From Bog-532 sp963830385 (GTDB lineage: Bacteria > Actinomycetota > Actinomycetes > Streptosporangiales > Streptosporangiaceae): a stretch of DNA of 64,000 nucleotides. Under the pieces are notes generated by a model. The model saw nothing but the letters and a program-made list of their open reading frames with translations. It made no database searches and was not told where the DNA came from. Position numbers and translations under genes: made by a program. Of the stretch, positions 27,315-35,579 are shown in pieces (positions within the stretch are counted from its first letter, which is position 1; every line of letters begins with the position of its first letter). Location: assembly GCA_963830385.1 (NCBI GenBank), contig CAWHMD010000002.1:868001-932000 (forward strand). The letters run 5' to 3'.

Positions 27315-27785
27315 TCAGCGGCGGCGGGTCGAGGCCTTCTTGCGCGCCGGCGGGACCGGCGAGGGCTCAGGCTCGGGCTTGGGGGCCAGTTCCTCCCGCT
27401 CGGCCAGGCCGAGGCGGCTCAGGGTCTGCCAGCTGGCGGGGAGGCACAGGCCCAGGAAGCCGGCGATCGCCACCAGCAGCACCGGCACGCCCAGCCCCGC
27501 GTGGTGACCCTCGATCAGGTAGACGCCGGTGGTGCCGACGAACAGCTGGGTGAGCAGGGCGGGGGTGCGGCTCCACTGGCTGGCCCGGTACAGGCCGTAG
27601 GCGACGAACGCGACCGCGATCGCGGCCAGGTAGGCCAGGATGGTCAGGGCGATCCCGCTGTTCTGGTGATAGGAACGCCCCGAAAGGGTGTCCACGGTGG
27701 TCACCACGGCCGCCGCCAGGAGCCCGGCCGCCTCGAGCGCCTGAGCCGCGACGGCCACCAGCAGGGTCCACGGACGTGGTCGCAT
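27315..27785 (-). CDS. Small integral membrane protein, function unknown
   Basis: A 156-residue protein with four predicted membrane helices: LLVAVAAQALEAAGLLAAAV, a second around IALTILAYLAAIAVAFVAY, a third around LLTQLFVGTTGVYLI and a fourth around VPVLLVAIAGFLGLC. The tail is Pro/Lys/Arg rich and cytoplasmic by the positive-inside rule. ATG 27785 follows AGAAAGG. It is divergent from the lipid kinase with 30 bases between, so the promoters overlap. No catalytic motif is seen and I do not recognise the family beyond generic actinobacterial membrane proteins. Confidence 0.7.
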   Translation of the reverse strand: MRPRPWTLLVAVAAQALEAAGLLAAAVVTTVDTLSGRSYHQNSGIALTILAYLAAIAVAFVAYGLYRASQWSRTPALLTQLFVGTTGVYLIEGHHAGLGVPVLLVAIAGFLGLCLPASWQTLSRLGLAEREELAPKPEPEPSPVPPARKKASTRRR

Positions 27786-27815
27786 ATGTCGCACCTTTCT
27801 GCCCAGGACTAGCCT

Positions 27816-28778
27816 ATGCGCGTGCGCGCGCTGCTGATCGTCAATCCCCGGGCGACCACGACCACCAAGCCGGTCCTGGACGTGATCGTTAGCACGCTCG
27901 CGGCCAAGGCCGAGATCGAGGTGGTCGAGACCCGCCACCGGGGCGACGCCCGCCAGATCGCCGCCGGCGCCGCCGCCGCGGGCTGGGACGCGCTGCTGGT
28001 GCTGAGCGGCGACGGGACGATCAACGAGGCCGTCAACGGGCTGATGGACAAGGCGCCGGTCGGGGCGGGGCTGGGCGCCGCCGATCCGGCCGTGCGGCTG
28101 CCTGCCCTGGGGGCGCTGCCGGGCGGCAACGCCAACGTGTTCACCCGGGACCTCGGCGTACCGTCCGACCCGCTGGCCGCGGTCCAGGTGATCGCCGCCC
28201 GGCTGGCGGCCGGCACCACCCGGACGGTGGGGCTCGGCCTGGCCGGCGACCGCTACTTCACGTTCAACGCCGGCCTGGGCTGGGACGCCGAGGTCATCCG
28301 GGCGGTCGAGGACCAGCGGGCCAAGGGCCGGGCGGCCTCCAACCGGCTCTACATACAGACCGCGCTGCGCCTGTACTACCGGTACACCGATCGGCGGCAT
28401 CCCAATTTGAGCGTGCAGGCGGCCGACGGCACCCGGATCGAACCGGCGGGCCTGGCGCTGATCTCCAACACCACGCCGTGGAGCTACGTCGGCCAGCACC
28501 CGATGAGCCCGACCCCGCTCGCCTCATTCGAGACGGGGCTGGACGCGTTCATGCTCCGGCGGTTGCGTACCATTTCCACACTGAACGCAATGCGCCAGAT
28601 GGCACGGCGCTCGGGACGCCCGGTGACCGGCAGATACGCGGTCACGCTGCACGATCAGCTGGAGATCACGGTGCAGGCCCGGGAGCCGGCCGCACTTCAG
28701 GTGGACGGCGATTATGTGGGCGACTTTGAGTCGGTTACATTTCGTTCCGTACCGGATGCACTGCGCGTCATTGCATGA
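27816..28778 (+). CDS. Diacylglycerol kinase-family lipid kinase
   Basis: A 320-residue DAGK catalytic-domain protein. It begins RALLIVNPRATTTT and carries the nucleotide-binding GGDG-type motif as VLSGDGTINEAVNG, then ALGALPGGNANVFTRDLG and a C-terminal beta domain with LQVDGDYVG. The family phosphorylates diacylglycerol, sphingoid bases or related lipids at the membrane surface. In the motif the first glycine is serine (SGDG), as in some bacterial members. The gene is divergent from a small membrane protein. The intergenic stretch before whiB1 follows. Confidence 0.88.
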   Translation: MRVRALLIVNPRATTTTKPVLDVIVSTLAAKAEIEVVETRHRGDARQIAAGAAAAGWDALLVLSGDGTINEAVNGLMDKAPVGAGLGAADPAVRLPALGALPGGNANVFTRDLGVPSDPLAAVQVIAARLAAGTTRTVGLGLAGDRYFTFNAGLGWDAEVIRAVEDQRAKGRAASNRLYIQTALRLYYRYTDRRHPNLSVQAADGTRIEPAGLALISNTTPWSYVGQHPMSPTPLASFETGLDAFMLRRLRTISTLNAMRQMARRSGRPVTGRYAVTLHDQLEITVQAREPAALQVDGDYVGDFESVTFRSVPDALRVIA

Positions 28779-28819
28779 TTACCCTGAGCCGTTGCATTCT
28801 GTTAATTCGGATTTTCAAT

Positions 28820-28837
28820 TTGTGACTTAGGTCACAA
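28820..28837. promoter_or_regulatory. CRP-type binding site 1 upstream of whiB1
   Basis: TTGTGAC-TTAG-GTCACAA, a perfect inverted repeat matching the TGTGA-N6-TCACA consensus of cAMP receptor proteins. whiB1 of M. tuberculosis is a known target of the CRP homologue Rv3676. Confidence 0.75.
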
Positions 28838-28841
28838 TCAT

Positions 28842-28857
28842 AATGACGAAGATCACG
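28842..28857. promoter_or_regulatory. Degenerate CRP-type site 2 upstream of whiB1
   Basis: AATGA-N6-TCACG keeps the spacing of the CRP consensus with a weaker left arm. Its centre is 21 bases from that of site 1, the two-helical-turn spacing I recall for the paired CRP sites at M. tuberculosis whiB1. Confidence 0.5.
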
Positions 28858-29143
28858 GTTGCGCCCTCTTGCGTTGGCGACGGCGCGCTTGAGAAGCTTT
28901 AAACGATGCCGGGCGGAAGCCCACTTCGTGCCCAATACGCGAAGCAGGTTTCCCGGTTGAACGCTTGTCCGGGCTACGAAGCAGCTCCGGGCCGGTCGCC
29001 GACTGGCACCACACCAATACGGGGAAATAACTGCTTTCTCCCGATATACAACTTAGCTCGTGAATTCGTTCACAAGCTCTGATAAGCGGGCGCGCGAGGC
29101 CCTGCAGTCCCCCGCGTCGCCGGCTTGCCCGAAGGAGTGACTC

Positions 29144-29398
29144 ATGGACTGGCGCCATGACTCCGCCTGCCGTGACGTGGACCCTGAATTGTTCTTCCCG
29201 ATCGGAAACACTGGTCCCGCGCTACTTCAGATCGACGAAGCCAAGCGGGTTTGTCATCGTTGTCCGGTAATGGAACCGTGCCTGCACTGGGCCATCGAGT
29301 CCGGCCAGGACTCGGGCGTGTGGGGCGGTATGAGCGAGGACGAACGGCGGGCCGTGAAACGGCGCGCGCTGCGGCTTCGCGCCCGGACGCACGTGTGA
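29144..29398 (+). CDS. whiB1: WhiB-family iron-sulfur transcriptional regulator, WhiB1/WblE type
   Basis: An 84-residue Wbl protein with four cluster-ligating cysteines at residues 9, 37, 40 and 46 (CRHxCPVMEPC arrangement with one upstream Cys), the GVWGG turn and a basic C-terminus KRRALRLRAR. WhiB1 proteins bind a nitric-oxide-sensitive [4Fe-4S] cluster, pair with the primary sigma factor and are often essential. Assignment to WhiB1/WblE rests on the MDWRHDSACRDVDPELFFP start and on pdtaS nearby. AAGGAG lies eight bases before the ATG. Two CRP-type sites about 300 bases upstream point to cAMP-responsive control. Confidence 0.95.
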   Translation: MDWRHDSACRDVDPELFFPIGNTGPALLQIDEAKRVCHRCPVMEPCLHWAIESGQDSGVWGGMSEDERRAVKRRALRLRARTHV

Positions 29399-29444
29399 GC
29401 CGGGGCCGGCGGTAGCTGCCTGACCGTCCCTACGGCCGTTCCGC

Positions 29445-29495
29445 CATGATCATGGGCCAGGCCACGCACGTCGTGGTCACCGGCCCCTGGTCATG
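29445..29495. terminator. Inverted repeat between convergent whiB1 and LysR genes
   Basis: Arms 29445-29458 and 29482-29495 pair at 12 of 14 positions, and an inner GGCCACG/CGTGGTC extends the stem. It lies 47 bases after the whiB1 stop and 22 before the LysR stop. Confidence 0.6.
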
Positions 29496-29516
29496 ACCGT
29501 TCTGGCCACGGACTCG

Positions 29517-30446
29517 TCAGCGCGCCCACTCCGGGGCCCACACACCGGCGTCCGCGCGGACCGCCCGGGTGCGGGCCAGGTGCTCCCGCAGGGCGGCCAG
29601 GGCGGGATGCGCGTTGTCCGCCCGCCAGATCAGTGAGTGCGGGTAGACCGGCACCGGATCCCGCAGCCTGATCCGCCGCAAGCCGTAGTCATCGGGCCAG
29701 ACCAGGTGGGTCTGCTCGCCGAGGAGGGTGGCCAGCCCGGCCGACGCGGCGATCACGTCCAGCAGGGGTTCGGTGCCGTAGCCCGGGCCGGTCACGTCGA
29801 TGCTGAGCTCGAACACGGCCGCCAGCTCATCGTAGAACGCGGTCCACTCGGTACCCGGGTCGAGCGCGGGCATCCAGATCGGGTGGCCGGCCAGCTGGCC
29901 GGGGGCCAGCGTGACCGCCTCCGCCAGCGCGTGGGCCGGGCCGGTGAGCAGCTCGACCGGCTCGTCCAGGACCCGCGCGGTGGCGATCCCGGCGGGCAGC
30001 CGGTGCGCGGGCAGCGTCACCGCGCGGAACGACGCGTCGATGGCGCCGCTGGCGACCGCCTCGATCGCGGCCCGGGCGTCGAACAGCCGCATGACCTCGA
30101 GCGGCGTCTCCGGATGGGCCCGGTGGAAACCCTGGAGCAGCCGGGCCGGGGCGATCCGCCTGCTGATCACGTCCACCCGCAGCGCCCGGCGGCCGGGACG
30201 GACCGAGGCGGCCGCCTGTTCCTCGGCCCGGATCAGCTCACGCGCGTGCGGCAGGAAGGCCCGGCCGTCCACCGTCAGCTCGGCGCCACGGGGGGTCCGG
30301 GTGAACAGCGCCACCCCGAGATCCTTCTCCAGCGTGGCTACCCGTTTGGACACCGCCTGCTGGGAGACGGACAGGCCCGCGGCGGCTTCGGAGAACTGAC
30401 CGGCGTCGGCGACCGCCACGAACGTGCGCACGGCGTCCAGGTCCAT
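29517..30446 (-). CDS. LysR-family transcriptional regulator
   Basis: A 309-residue LysR-type regulator. The winged helix is residues 1-60 (MDLDAVRTFVAVADAGQFSE, SVSQQAVSKRVATLEKDLGV, LFTRTPRGAELT), followed by the periplasmic-binding-like effector domain. It is divergent from an MFS transporter gene with 154 bases between, the usual arrangement for a LysR protein controlling an adjacent exporter. This regulator-transporter pair separates whiB1 from pdtaS, which are neighbours in mycobacteria. Effector unknown. Confidence 0.9.
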   Translation of the reverse strand: MDLDAVRTFVAVADAGQFSEAAAGLSVSQQAVSKRVATLEKDLGVALFTRTPRGAELTVDGRAFLPHARELIRAEEQAAASVRPGRRALRVDVISRRIAPARLLQGFHRAHPETPLEVMRLFDARAAIEAVASGAIDASFRAVTLPAHRLPAGIATARVLDEPVELLTGPAHALAEAVTLAPGQLAGHPIWMPALDPGTEWTAFYDELAAVFELSIDVTGPGYGTEPLLDVIAASAGLATLLGEQTHLVWPDDYGLRRIRLRDPVPVYPHSLIWRADNAHPALAALREHLARTRAVRADAGVWAPEWAR

Positions 30447-30600
30447 GGCGGCTGACCCTACCGGTCCCACGCCGGCCGGCCCCAGCGAACAACGGCCGGT
30501 TGTGACGCGCCGGCCCGCCAATTGTTGGATCCGGCGGCCTGCTTACCGGTTGGATCTGGAGGCGGGAGCAACGATCGGGGACGAGGCGAGGGAGCTGCAC

Positions 30601-31896
30601 ATGACGCTCTGGCGGTCGCTGGGCCGGCAGTTCGAGTGGCTGTGGGCGGCGTACGCGGTGAGCTCGTTCGGCACCTGCTTCGCGTTCGGCGCGTTCCCGC
30701 TGATAGCGATCGTCGTGCTGCACGCGGGCCCGGCCGAGGTGTCGGCGCTGGCGGCGGTGGGCCTGGCGGTCGGGGCGGCGGTCGCGATACCACTCGGCCC
30801 CTGGATGGAGTTCCGGGCCAAGCGGCCGGTGATGATGGGCATGGACCTGAGCCGGCTCGCGGCCTTGGGCAGCGTCCCGCTGGCCTACGCCTTCGGGGTT
30901 CTGACGTTCGGCCAGCTGCTGGCGGTGTCGATCGTCTCCGGCGCCGCCGACATCACGTTCAAGGCGGCCAGCGGCTCCTGCCTGAAGGCGGTCGTCCGCC
31001 CCGGTGACCTGCTGGTGGCGAACTCGCGGATGGAGTCCACCACCTGGTCCAGCACCGTGCTCGGGCCGCCGCTCGGCGGAGCCGCGATCGGGCTGTTCGG
31101 GCCGGTGGTGACGGTGCTGGCCGACGCGGCCAGCTACCTGCTGTCGGCGCTGGCGATCCGGGCCATCGGCGGCGAAGAGCCGCGCCCGGAGCGACCCGCC
31201 CGGCCGGCGGCGGGCCGGTCGCGAGCCGGTGACCTGCTCGACGGGTGGCGTTACATCCTCCAGCATCCGACGCTGCGCTGGCAGTTCTTCAACAACATCG
31301 CGTTCGGCGGGCTGATCATGGCCACCGAGCCGCTGCTGGCCGTGCTCATGCTCGGGCACCTGCACTTCAGGCCCTGGCAGTACGGCCTGGCGTTCGCGGT
31401 GCCGTGCCTGGGCGGCCTGATCGGCTCCCGGATCGCGCGCCGGGTCGCGGACCGGTTCGGGCGGCGCCGGGTCATGCTGGTGGGCGGGACGGTACGGGCG
31501 TGCTGGCCGGTCTGGCTGGTGTTCATGGGTCCCGGGATCGGCGGGCTGGTGCTGGTCATGGCGGCCGAGATGGGGCTGATTCTCTGTATCGGTGTATCCA
31601 ACCCGGTGTTCGCGACCTACCGGCTGGAGCAGAGCCCGCCGGACCGGGTGGCCCGGGTGCTGTCCGCCTGGTCGGTGAGCAGCAAGGCCTCGATCGCGGC
31701 CCTGACCGCGCTGGGCGGCCTGCTGGCCACGTTCACCGGCCCGCGGGCCGCGATCGGGATCGCGGGCGGCCTGCTGCTCGGCACGCCGCTGCTTCTCCCC
31801 TGGCGCGACCGCGCTCCGGCCGCAGCCGAGCCCGCCGGACCCGCAAAGCAGGCCGGAGCGGCTGAGCCGGTGCCGGTGCCGTCGGCGCCGGCCTGA
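30601..31896 (+). CDS. MFS transporter
   Basis: A 431-residue major facilitator protein with about 12 helices and no signal peptide. The cytoplasmic loop after helix 8 reads RRVADRFGRRRVMLVGG, a conserved MFS loop form. The sequence resembles the MFS_3/enterobactin-exporter-like group. The charged central loop around residues 190-215 separates the two halves. GGGAG lies before ATG 30601. Its pairing with a divergent LysR gene suggests inducible efflux; substrate unknown. Confidence 0.87.
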   Translation: MTLWRSLGRQFEWLWAAYAVSSFGTCFAFGAFPLIAIVVLHAGPAEVSALAAVGLAVGAAVAIPLGPWMEFRAKRPVMMGMDLSRLAALGSVPLAYAFGVLTFGQLLAVSIVSGAADITFKAASGSCLKAVVRPGDLLVANSRMESTTWSSTVLGPPLGGAAIGLFGPVVTVLADAASYLLSALAIRAIGGEEPRPERPARPAAGRSRAGDLLDGWRYILQHPTLRWQFFNNIAFGGLIMATEPLLAVLMLGHLHFRPWQYGLAFAVPCLGGLIGSRIARRVADRFGRRRVMLVGGTVRACWPVWLVFMGPGIGGLVLVMAAEMGLILCIGVSNPVFATYRLEQSPPDRVARVLSAWSVSSKASIAALTALGGLLATFTGPRAAIGIAGGLLLGTPLLLPWRDRAPAAAEPAGPAKQAGAAEPVPVPSAPA

Positions 31897-31913
31897 TCCT
31901 CCGGCGTTGCCGG

Positions 31914-33407
31914 CTACTCCACTTCGACCGGCAGATCGACCAGGGCCTGGGTGCCGCCCTCGGAGCGCGGGGTGATCTCCAGCTTGCCGCCCAGCTCGCC
32001 GATGACCAGCGTGCGGACGATCTGCAGGCCGAGAGAGCTGGTCGATTCGGGATCGAAGTCGTCGGGCAGGCCCACGCCGTCGTCGGTGACGACCACGGTC
32101 AGCCGGTCCGGGACGCGCACCGCGCTTACCTCGACGCTGCCGGACAGCTTCGGCTTGGAGTCGGACGCGGCCGCCTCCGGGTAGGCGAAGCCGTGCTGCA
32201 GCGCGTTCTGCAGCAACTCGGTCAGGACCAGGGCCAGCGGCATGGCGATGTAGGCCGGGAGCAGGCCGAACCTGCCGGTGAGCTTGGGCGTGACCCGGAT
32301 CTCGGTCCCGGCCACTTCGGTGGCCATCATCACCACCCGGTCCGCGACCTCGTCGAAGGCGACGATCTCGTCCGGGGCGTGGGACAGGGTCTCGTGCACG
32401 ATCGCGATCGAGCCGACCCGGCGGGTGGCGTCCTCCAGCGCGGCCCGGGCCTCCGGCCCCTGCAGCCGCCGGGCCTGCAGCCGGAGCAGGGCCGCCACCG
32501 TCTGCAGGTTGTTCTTGACCCGGTGGTGGATCTCGCGGATCGTCGCGTCCTTGGTCATCAGCTCGCGCTCGCGGCGGCGCAGCTCGGTGACGTCGCGGAC
32601 CAGGATCAGCGCGCCGGTCCGGTCGCCGCCGACGATGAGCGGGATCGCGCGCAGCTGGACGACCGAGCCGTTGCCCTCGATCTCGGCGTCGCGCGGTGAC
32701 CGGCCGCAGGCCACCAGCATCAGCAACTCGTCGACCGGCTCGCCGGGGGCGGACAGCTTGGCGGTCAGCGGGCCCAGCTCCGCGCCCACCAGGTCGGTGG
32801 CCAGGCCCAGGCGGCGGAAGGCGGACAGCGCGTTGGGGCTCGCGTAGGTGACCCGGCCCGCCCGGCCCAGCCGCAGCAGGCCGTCGCCGACCCGCGGGGA
32901 GCGGACCAGCTGGGCTTCCTCCCCGAACGGGAACGTGCCCTCGGCCACCATCCGGGCCAGGTCGTCCGCGCCCTGCAGGTAGGTCAGCTCCAGGCGGCTG
33001 GGGGTGCGGGCGGAGTTCAGGTTGGTGTTCCGCTCGATGACCGCGATGACCCGGCCCTCCCGGGTGACCGGGATCGTCTCGGCCCGGACGGGGATGCCGG
33101 TGGTCCAGTCCGGGTCGCTCTCGCGCCAGATCCGGCGCTCGTCCCGGGCCGTGTCCAGCAGCGGCTTGTCCTCGGGCTCGGCCAGCTGCCCGACCACGTC
33201 GTCCTGGAACGAGGTGGGGCCGGTGGTCGGCCGCATCTGGGCCAGCGCCATCCACCCGCTGCCGTCCCGGAGCGGGGCCCACAAGATCAGGTCGGCGAAC
33301 GACAGGTCGGCCAGCAGCTGCCAGTCCGACACCAGTGCGTGCAGGCACTCCAGGTCCGCGCGGGTCAGGCAGGTATGGCGTCTGGCCAGGTCAGTCAGGG
33401 AGGGCAC
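31914..33407 (-). CDS. pdtaS: Sensor histidine kinase of the PdtaS type (HisKA_2/HWE-like)
   Basis: A 497-residue soluble kinase: an N-terminal GAF-type domain (about 1-150), a PAS-like domain (about 165-285, with RAGRVTYASPNALSAFRRL) and a C-terminal HisKA_2 module. The phospho-acceptor is in REIHHRVKNNLQTVAALLRL; the ATPase N-box is LTELLQNALQHGF and the G-box DDGVGLP. No membrane helices. PdtaS phosphorylates the ANTAR RNA-binding regulator PdtaR, whose gene is not here. In M. tuberculosis pdtaS (Rv3220c) is next to whiB1, matching this locus. Starts at GTG 33407. Confidence 0.92.
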   Translation of the reverse strand: MPSLTDLARRHTCLTRADLECLHALVSDWQLLADLSFADLILWAPLRDGSGWMALAQMRPTTGPTSFQDDVVGQLAEPEDKPLLDTARDERRIWRESDPDWTTGIPVRAETIPVTREGRVIAVIERNTNLNSARTPSRLELTYLQGADDLARMVAEGTFPFGEEAQLVRSPRVGDGLLRLGRAGRVTYASPNALSAFRRLGLATDLVGAELGPLTAKLSAPGEPVDELLMLVACGRSPRDAEIEGNGSVVQLRAIPLIVGGDRTGALILVRDVTELRRRERELMTKDATIREIHHRVKNNLQTVAALLRLQARRLQGPEARAALEDATRRVGSIAIVHETLSHAPDEIVAFDEVADRVVMMATEVAGTEIRVTPKLTGRFGLLPAYIAMPLALVLTELLQNALQHGFAYPEAAASDSKPKLSGSVEVSAVRVPDRLTVVVTDDGVGLPDDFDPESTSSLGLQIVRTLVIGELGGKLEITPRSEGGTQALVDLPVEVE

Positions 33408-33537
33408 ACATCCATAATCTCATCCCGTCGGCGGTCATTCCCGGCCTGTCCGGATGCGGACCCGCCACACTTTGCTCACCGGCCCGGCTGGTAGGACAGG
33501 ACGGGCCACTGGAAAGACACAGGAAACGGGGGGTGCG

Positions 33538-34743
33538 GTGGTAGCAGAAGCGGCGGAGCCGGAAGCGCTGGGGGTGCTGCGGGAGGCGGCGGCCGGGCGG
33601 CGGGCGGCCGGGCTGAACCGCACGCTGACCCCCCGGACGGCCGGCCGGTGGCCGGGCCTCCTCGACCTGGCCTCCAACGACTACCTGGGGCTTTCCGCCG
33701 ACCCGCGGCTGGCCGAGGCGGCCGCGGCCGCCGCCCGCGACTGGGGGCCGGGCGCGACCGGCTCCCGGCTGGTGACCGGGACCACCGAGCTGCACCGCAG
33801 GCTGGAGGCGGAGCTGGCCGCGTTCGCCGGCGTGCCGCAGGCGCTGGTGTTCTCCTCCGGGTACCTGGCCAACCTGGCCGTGCTGACCGCGCTGGCCCAG
33901 GTCCTGGGCCAGGCCGGGGACGGGGTGCTGATCGTCAGCGACGCGGCCAACCACGCCTCGCTGATCGACGGCTGCCGGCTGGCCCGGGCGCAGGGGGCCC
34001 GGGTGGTGGTGACACCGCACGCGGACGTGGCCGCGGTGGAACGGGCGCTGGCCGGGCGGCCCGAACGGTACGCGCTGGTGGTCTCCGACACGGTGTTCTC
34101 GGTGGCCGGGGACCTGGCCCCGGTGCGCGACCTGCACCGGGTGGCCACCGCCCACGGGGCGCTGCTGGTGCTGGACGAGGCGCACGCGTTCGGCGTGCTC
34201 GGGCCGGGCGGCCGCGGCGCCGCGGCGGCCGCTGGTATCACCGGCGACCCTGCTCTGGTGCTCACCTTCACGCTGTCCAAGGCGCTGGGCAGCCAGGGCG
34301 GGGCGGTGGCCGGGGCGGCCGAGGTGACCGGGACGCTGATCGACGTCGGGCGGCCGTTCATCTTCGACACCGGCCTGGCCCCGCCCAGCGCCGCCGCCGC
34401 GCTGGCGGCGCTGGCCATCCTGCGCGACGAGCCCGGCCTCGGGCAGCGCGCCCGGGACAAGGCCCGGCGGCTGGCCAGGGCAGCCGCGGGTCTCGGCTTC
34501 GAAACCTCCGAGCCGGCCGCCGCGGTGGTCCGGGTCCTGCTCGGAGAGGCGGCCCTGGCGGTCTCGGCGCGGGACCTCTGCGCAGCCCAAGGGGTACGGG
34601 TGGGATGCTTCCGGCCGCCGTCGGTCCCCCCCGGCCAGGCCTGCCTGCGACTGACCGCGCGGGCCAATCTTTCAGAAGTTCACCTCGCCTTGGCATTCCG
34701 TGCACTGGGTTCCGTGAGGGATCATGTCCGGATAACCGCTTGA
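33538..34743 (+). CDS. bioF: 8-amino-7-oxononanoate synthase
   Basis: About 401 residues, a fold-type I PLP enzyme of the alpha-oxoamine synthase family that condenses pimeloyl-ACP/CoA with alanine in biotin synthesis. Markers are ASNDYLGLSADPRL, GATGSRLVTGTTELH, SGYLANLAVL, LVLDEAHAFGVLG, and LTFTLSKALGSQGGAV with the PLP lysine. GTG 33538 follows a purine-rich AGGAAACGG; an in-frame ATG at 33454 is less likely. A GntR regulator and bioD follow. bioA and bioB are not in the window. Related enzymes with other acyl substrates exist, but bioD next door supports the biotin role. Confidence 0.9.
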   Translation: MVAEAAEPEALGVLREAAAGRRAAGLNRTLTPRTAGRWPGLLDLASNDYLGLSADPRLAEAAAAAARDWGPGATGSRLVTGTTELHRRLEAELAAFAGVPQALVFSSGYLANLAVLTALAQVLGQAGDGVLIVSDAANHASLIDGCRLARAQGARVVVTPHADVAAVERALAGRPERYALVVSDTVFSVAGDLAPVRDLHRVATAHGALLVLDEAHAFGVLGPGGRGAAAAAGITGDPALVLTFTLSKALGSQGGAVAGAAEVTGTLIDVGRPFIFDTGLAPPSAAAALAALAILRDEPGLGQRARDKARRLARAAAGLGFETSEPAAAVVRVLLGEAALAVSARDLCAAQGVRVGCFRPPSVPPGQACLRLTARANLSEVHLALAFRALGSVRDHVRITA

Positions 34744-34760
34744 GCGGGAAGGAATTAACC

Positions 34761-35579
34761 ATGACCGTCTCCCCTATTCCGGTGACGCCGGAGCCGCCGG
34801 AGGATGCCAGTGTGCCGGGCGAGCGGACTGGGGGGAGCACGCCGGACGAGTCGGCGCCGAGCCGGCTGCTCCGGCTGCCCAAGTACTACACGGTCAAGCG
34901 CCAGCTCCTTGACCTCATCGTCACGATGGCGCCGGGCAGCCCGGTGCCACCCGAGCGGGAGCTGGCCCGGGACTACGGCACGTCCCGGACGACCGTCCGG
35001 CAGGCCCTGGCCGAGCTGGTGGTGGAGGGCCGGCTGCTGCGGCGGCAGGGCAAGGGCACGTTCGTGGCCAAGCCGAAGGTCGCACAGTCACTGGAGCTGG
35101 CCAGCTACACCGAGGGCATGCGGGCCCACGGCCTGCACCCGCAGACCCAGATCCTGGAGATCGGCTACATGGCGGCCGACGAGGACCTGGCCACCCGGCT
35201 CGGCATCCGTCCCGGCGCCCGGACGCTGCGCATCCACCGGCTCCGGCTGGCCGACGGTGAGCCCATGTCGGTCGACACCTCGCACCTGCCCGCCCGCCGC
35301 TTCCCGGGCCTGCGCAAGCAGCTCAACCGGCACAGCTCACTGTACGAGACGCTGGCCTCGGCCTACGGGGTCCAGCTGACCGAGGCGGAGGAGACCATCG
35401 AGACCGTGCTGGCCGACCCGCACAACGCCGACCTGCTGGCGGTGGACATCGGCCTGCCGCTGCTGCTGCTGTCCCGGCACGCGGTCGACGCGACCGGGGA
35501 GACGGTTGAGTGGGCCCAGTCCTGGTACCGGGGTGACCGCTACAAGTTCGTCACCCGGCTGCGGCGGTTACCTGCGTGA
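34761..35579 (+). CDS. GntR/HutC-family regulator between bioF and bioD
   Basis: A 272-residue GntR protein: winged helix at about residues 38-105 (VPPERELARDYGTSRTTVRQALAELVVEG, RRQGKGTFVAKP) and a UTRA/HutC ligand-binding domain (about 115-265). It starts 17 bases after bioF, and its TGA overlaps the bioD GTG, so the three genes are one operon. Biotin control in actinobacteria is usually by BioQ (TetR) or BirA, whereas GntR BioR is proteobacterial and lacks UTRA. It may therefore be a new local regulator of bioF-bioD or simply a passenger; no operator is obvious. Confidence 0.88.
   Translation: MTVSPIPVTPEPPEDASVPGERTGGSTPDESAPSRLLRLPKYYTVKRQLLDLIVTMAPGSPVPPERELARDYGTSRTTVRQALAELVVEGRLLRRQGKGTFVAKPKVAQSLELASYTEGMRAHGLHPQTQILEIGYMAADEDLATRLGIRPGARTLRIHRLRLADGEPMSVDTSHLPARRFPGLRKQLNRHSSLYETLASAYGVQLTEAEETIETVLADPHNADLLAVDIGLPLLLLSRHAVDATGETVEWAQSWYRGDRYKFVTRLRRLPA

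Larger units (their letters stand above)
28779..29143. other. AT-richer 365-base regulatory region upstream of whiB1
   Basis: No gene is supported. The first 80 bases are AT-rich relative to the genome and contain two CRP-type sites (listed separately). The remaining 280 bases form a long 5' leader or hold a promoter I cannot place. TTTAAA at 28898-28903 is one possible -10 region. AAGGAG precedes the whiB1 ATG. Confidence 0.5.

Noticed and set aside
28853..29158. Minus-strand frame of 101 codons upstream of whiB1
   Set aside because: No ribosome site or family features and it covers the CRP-type region; treated as non-coding leader.
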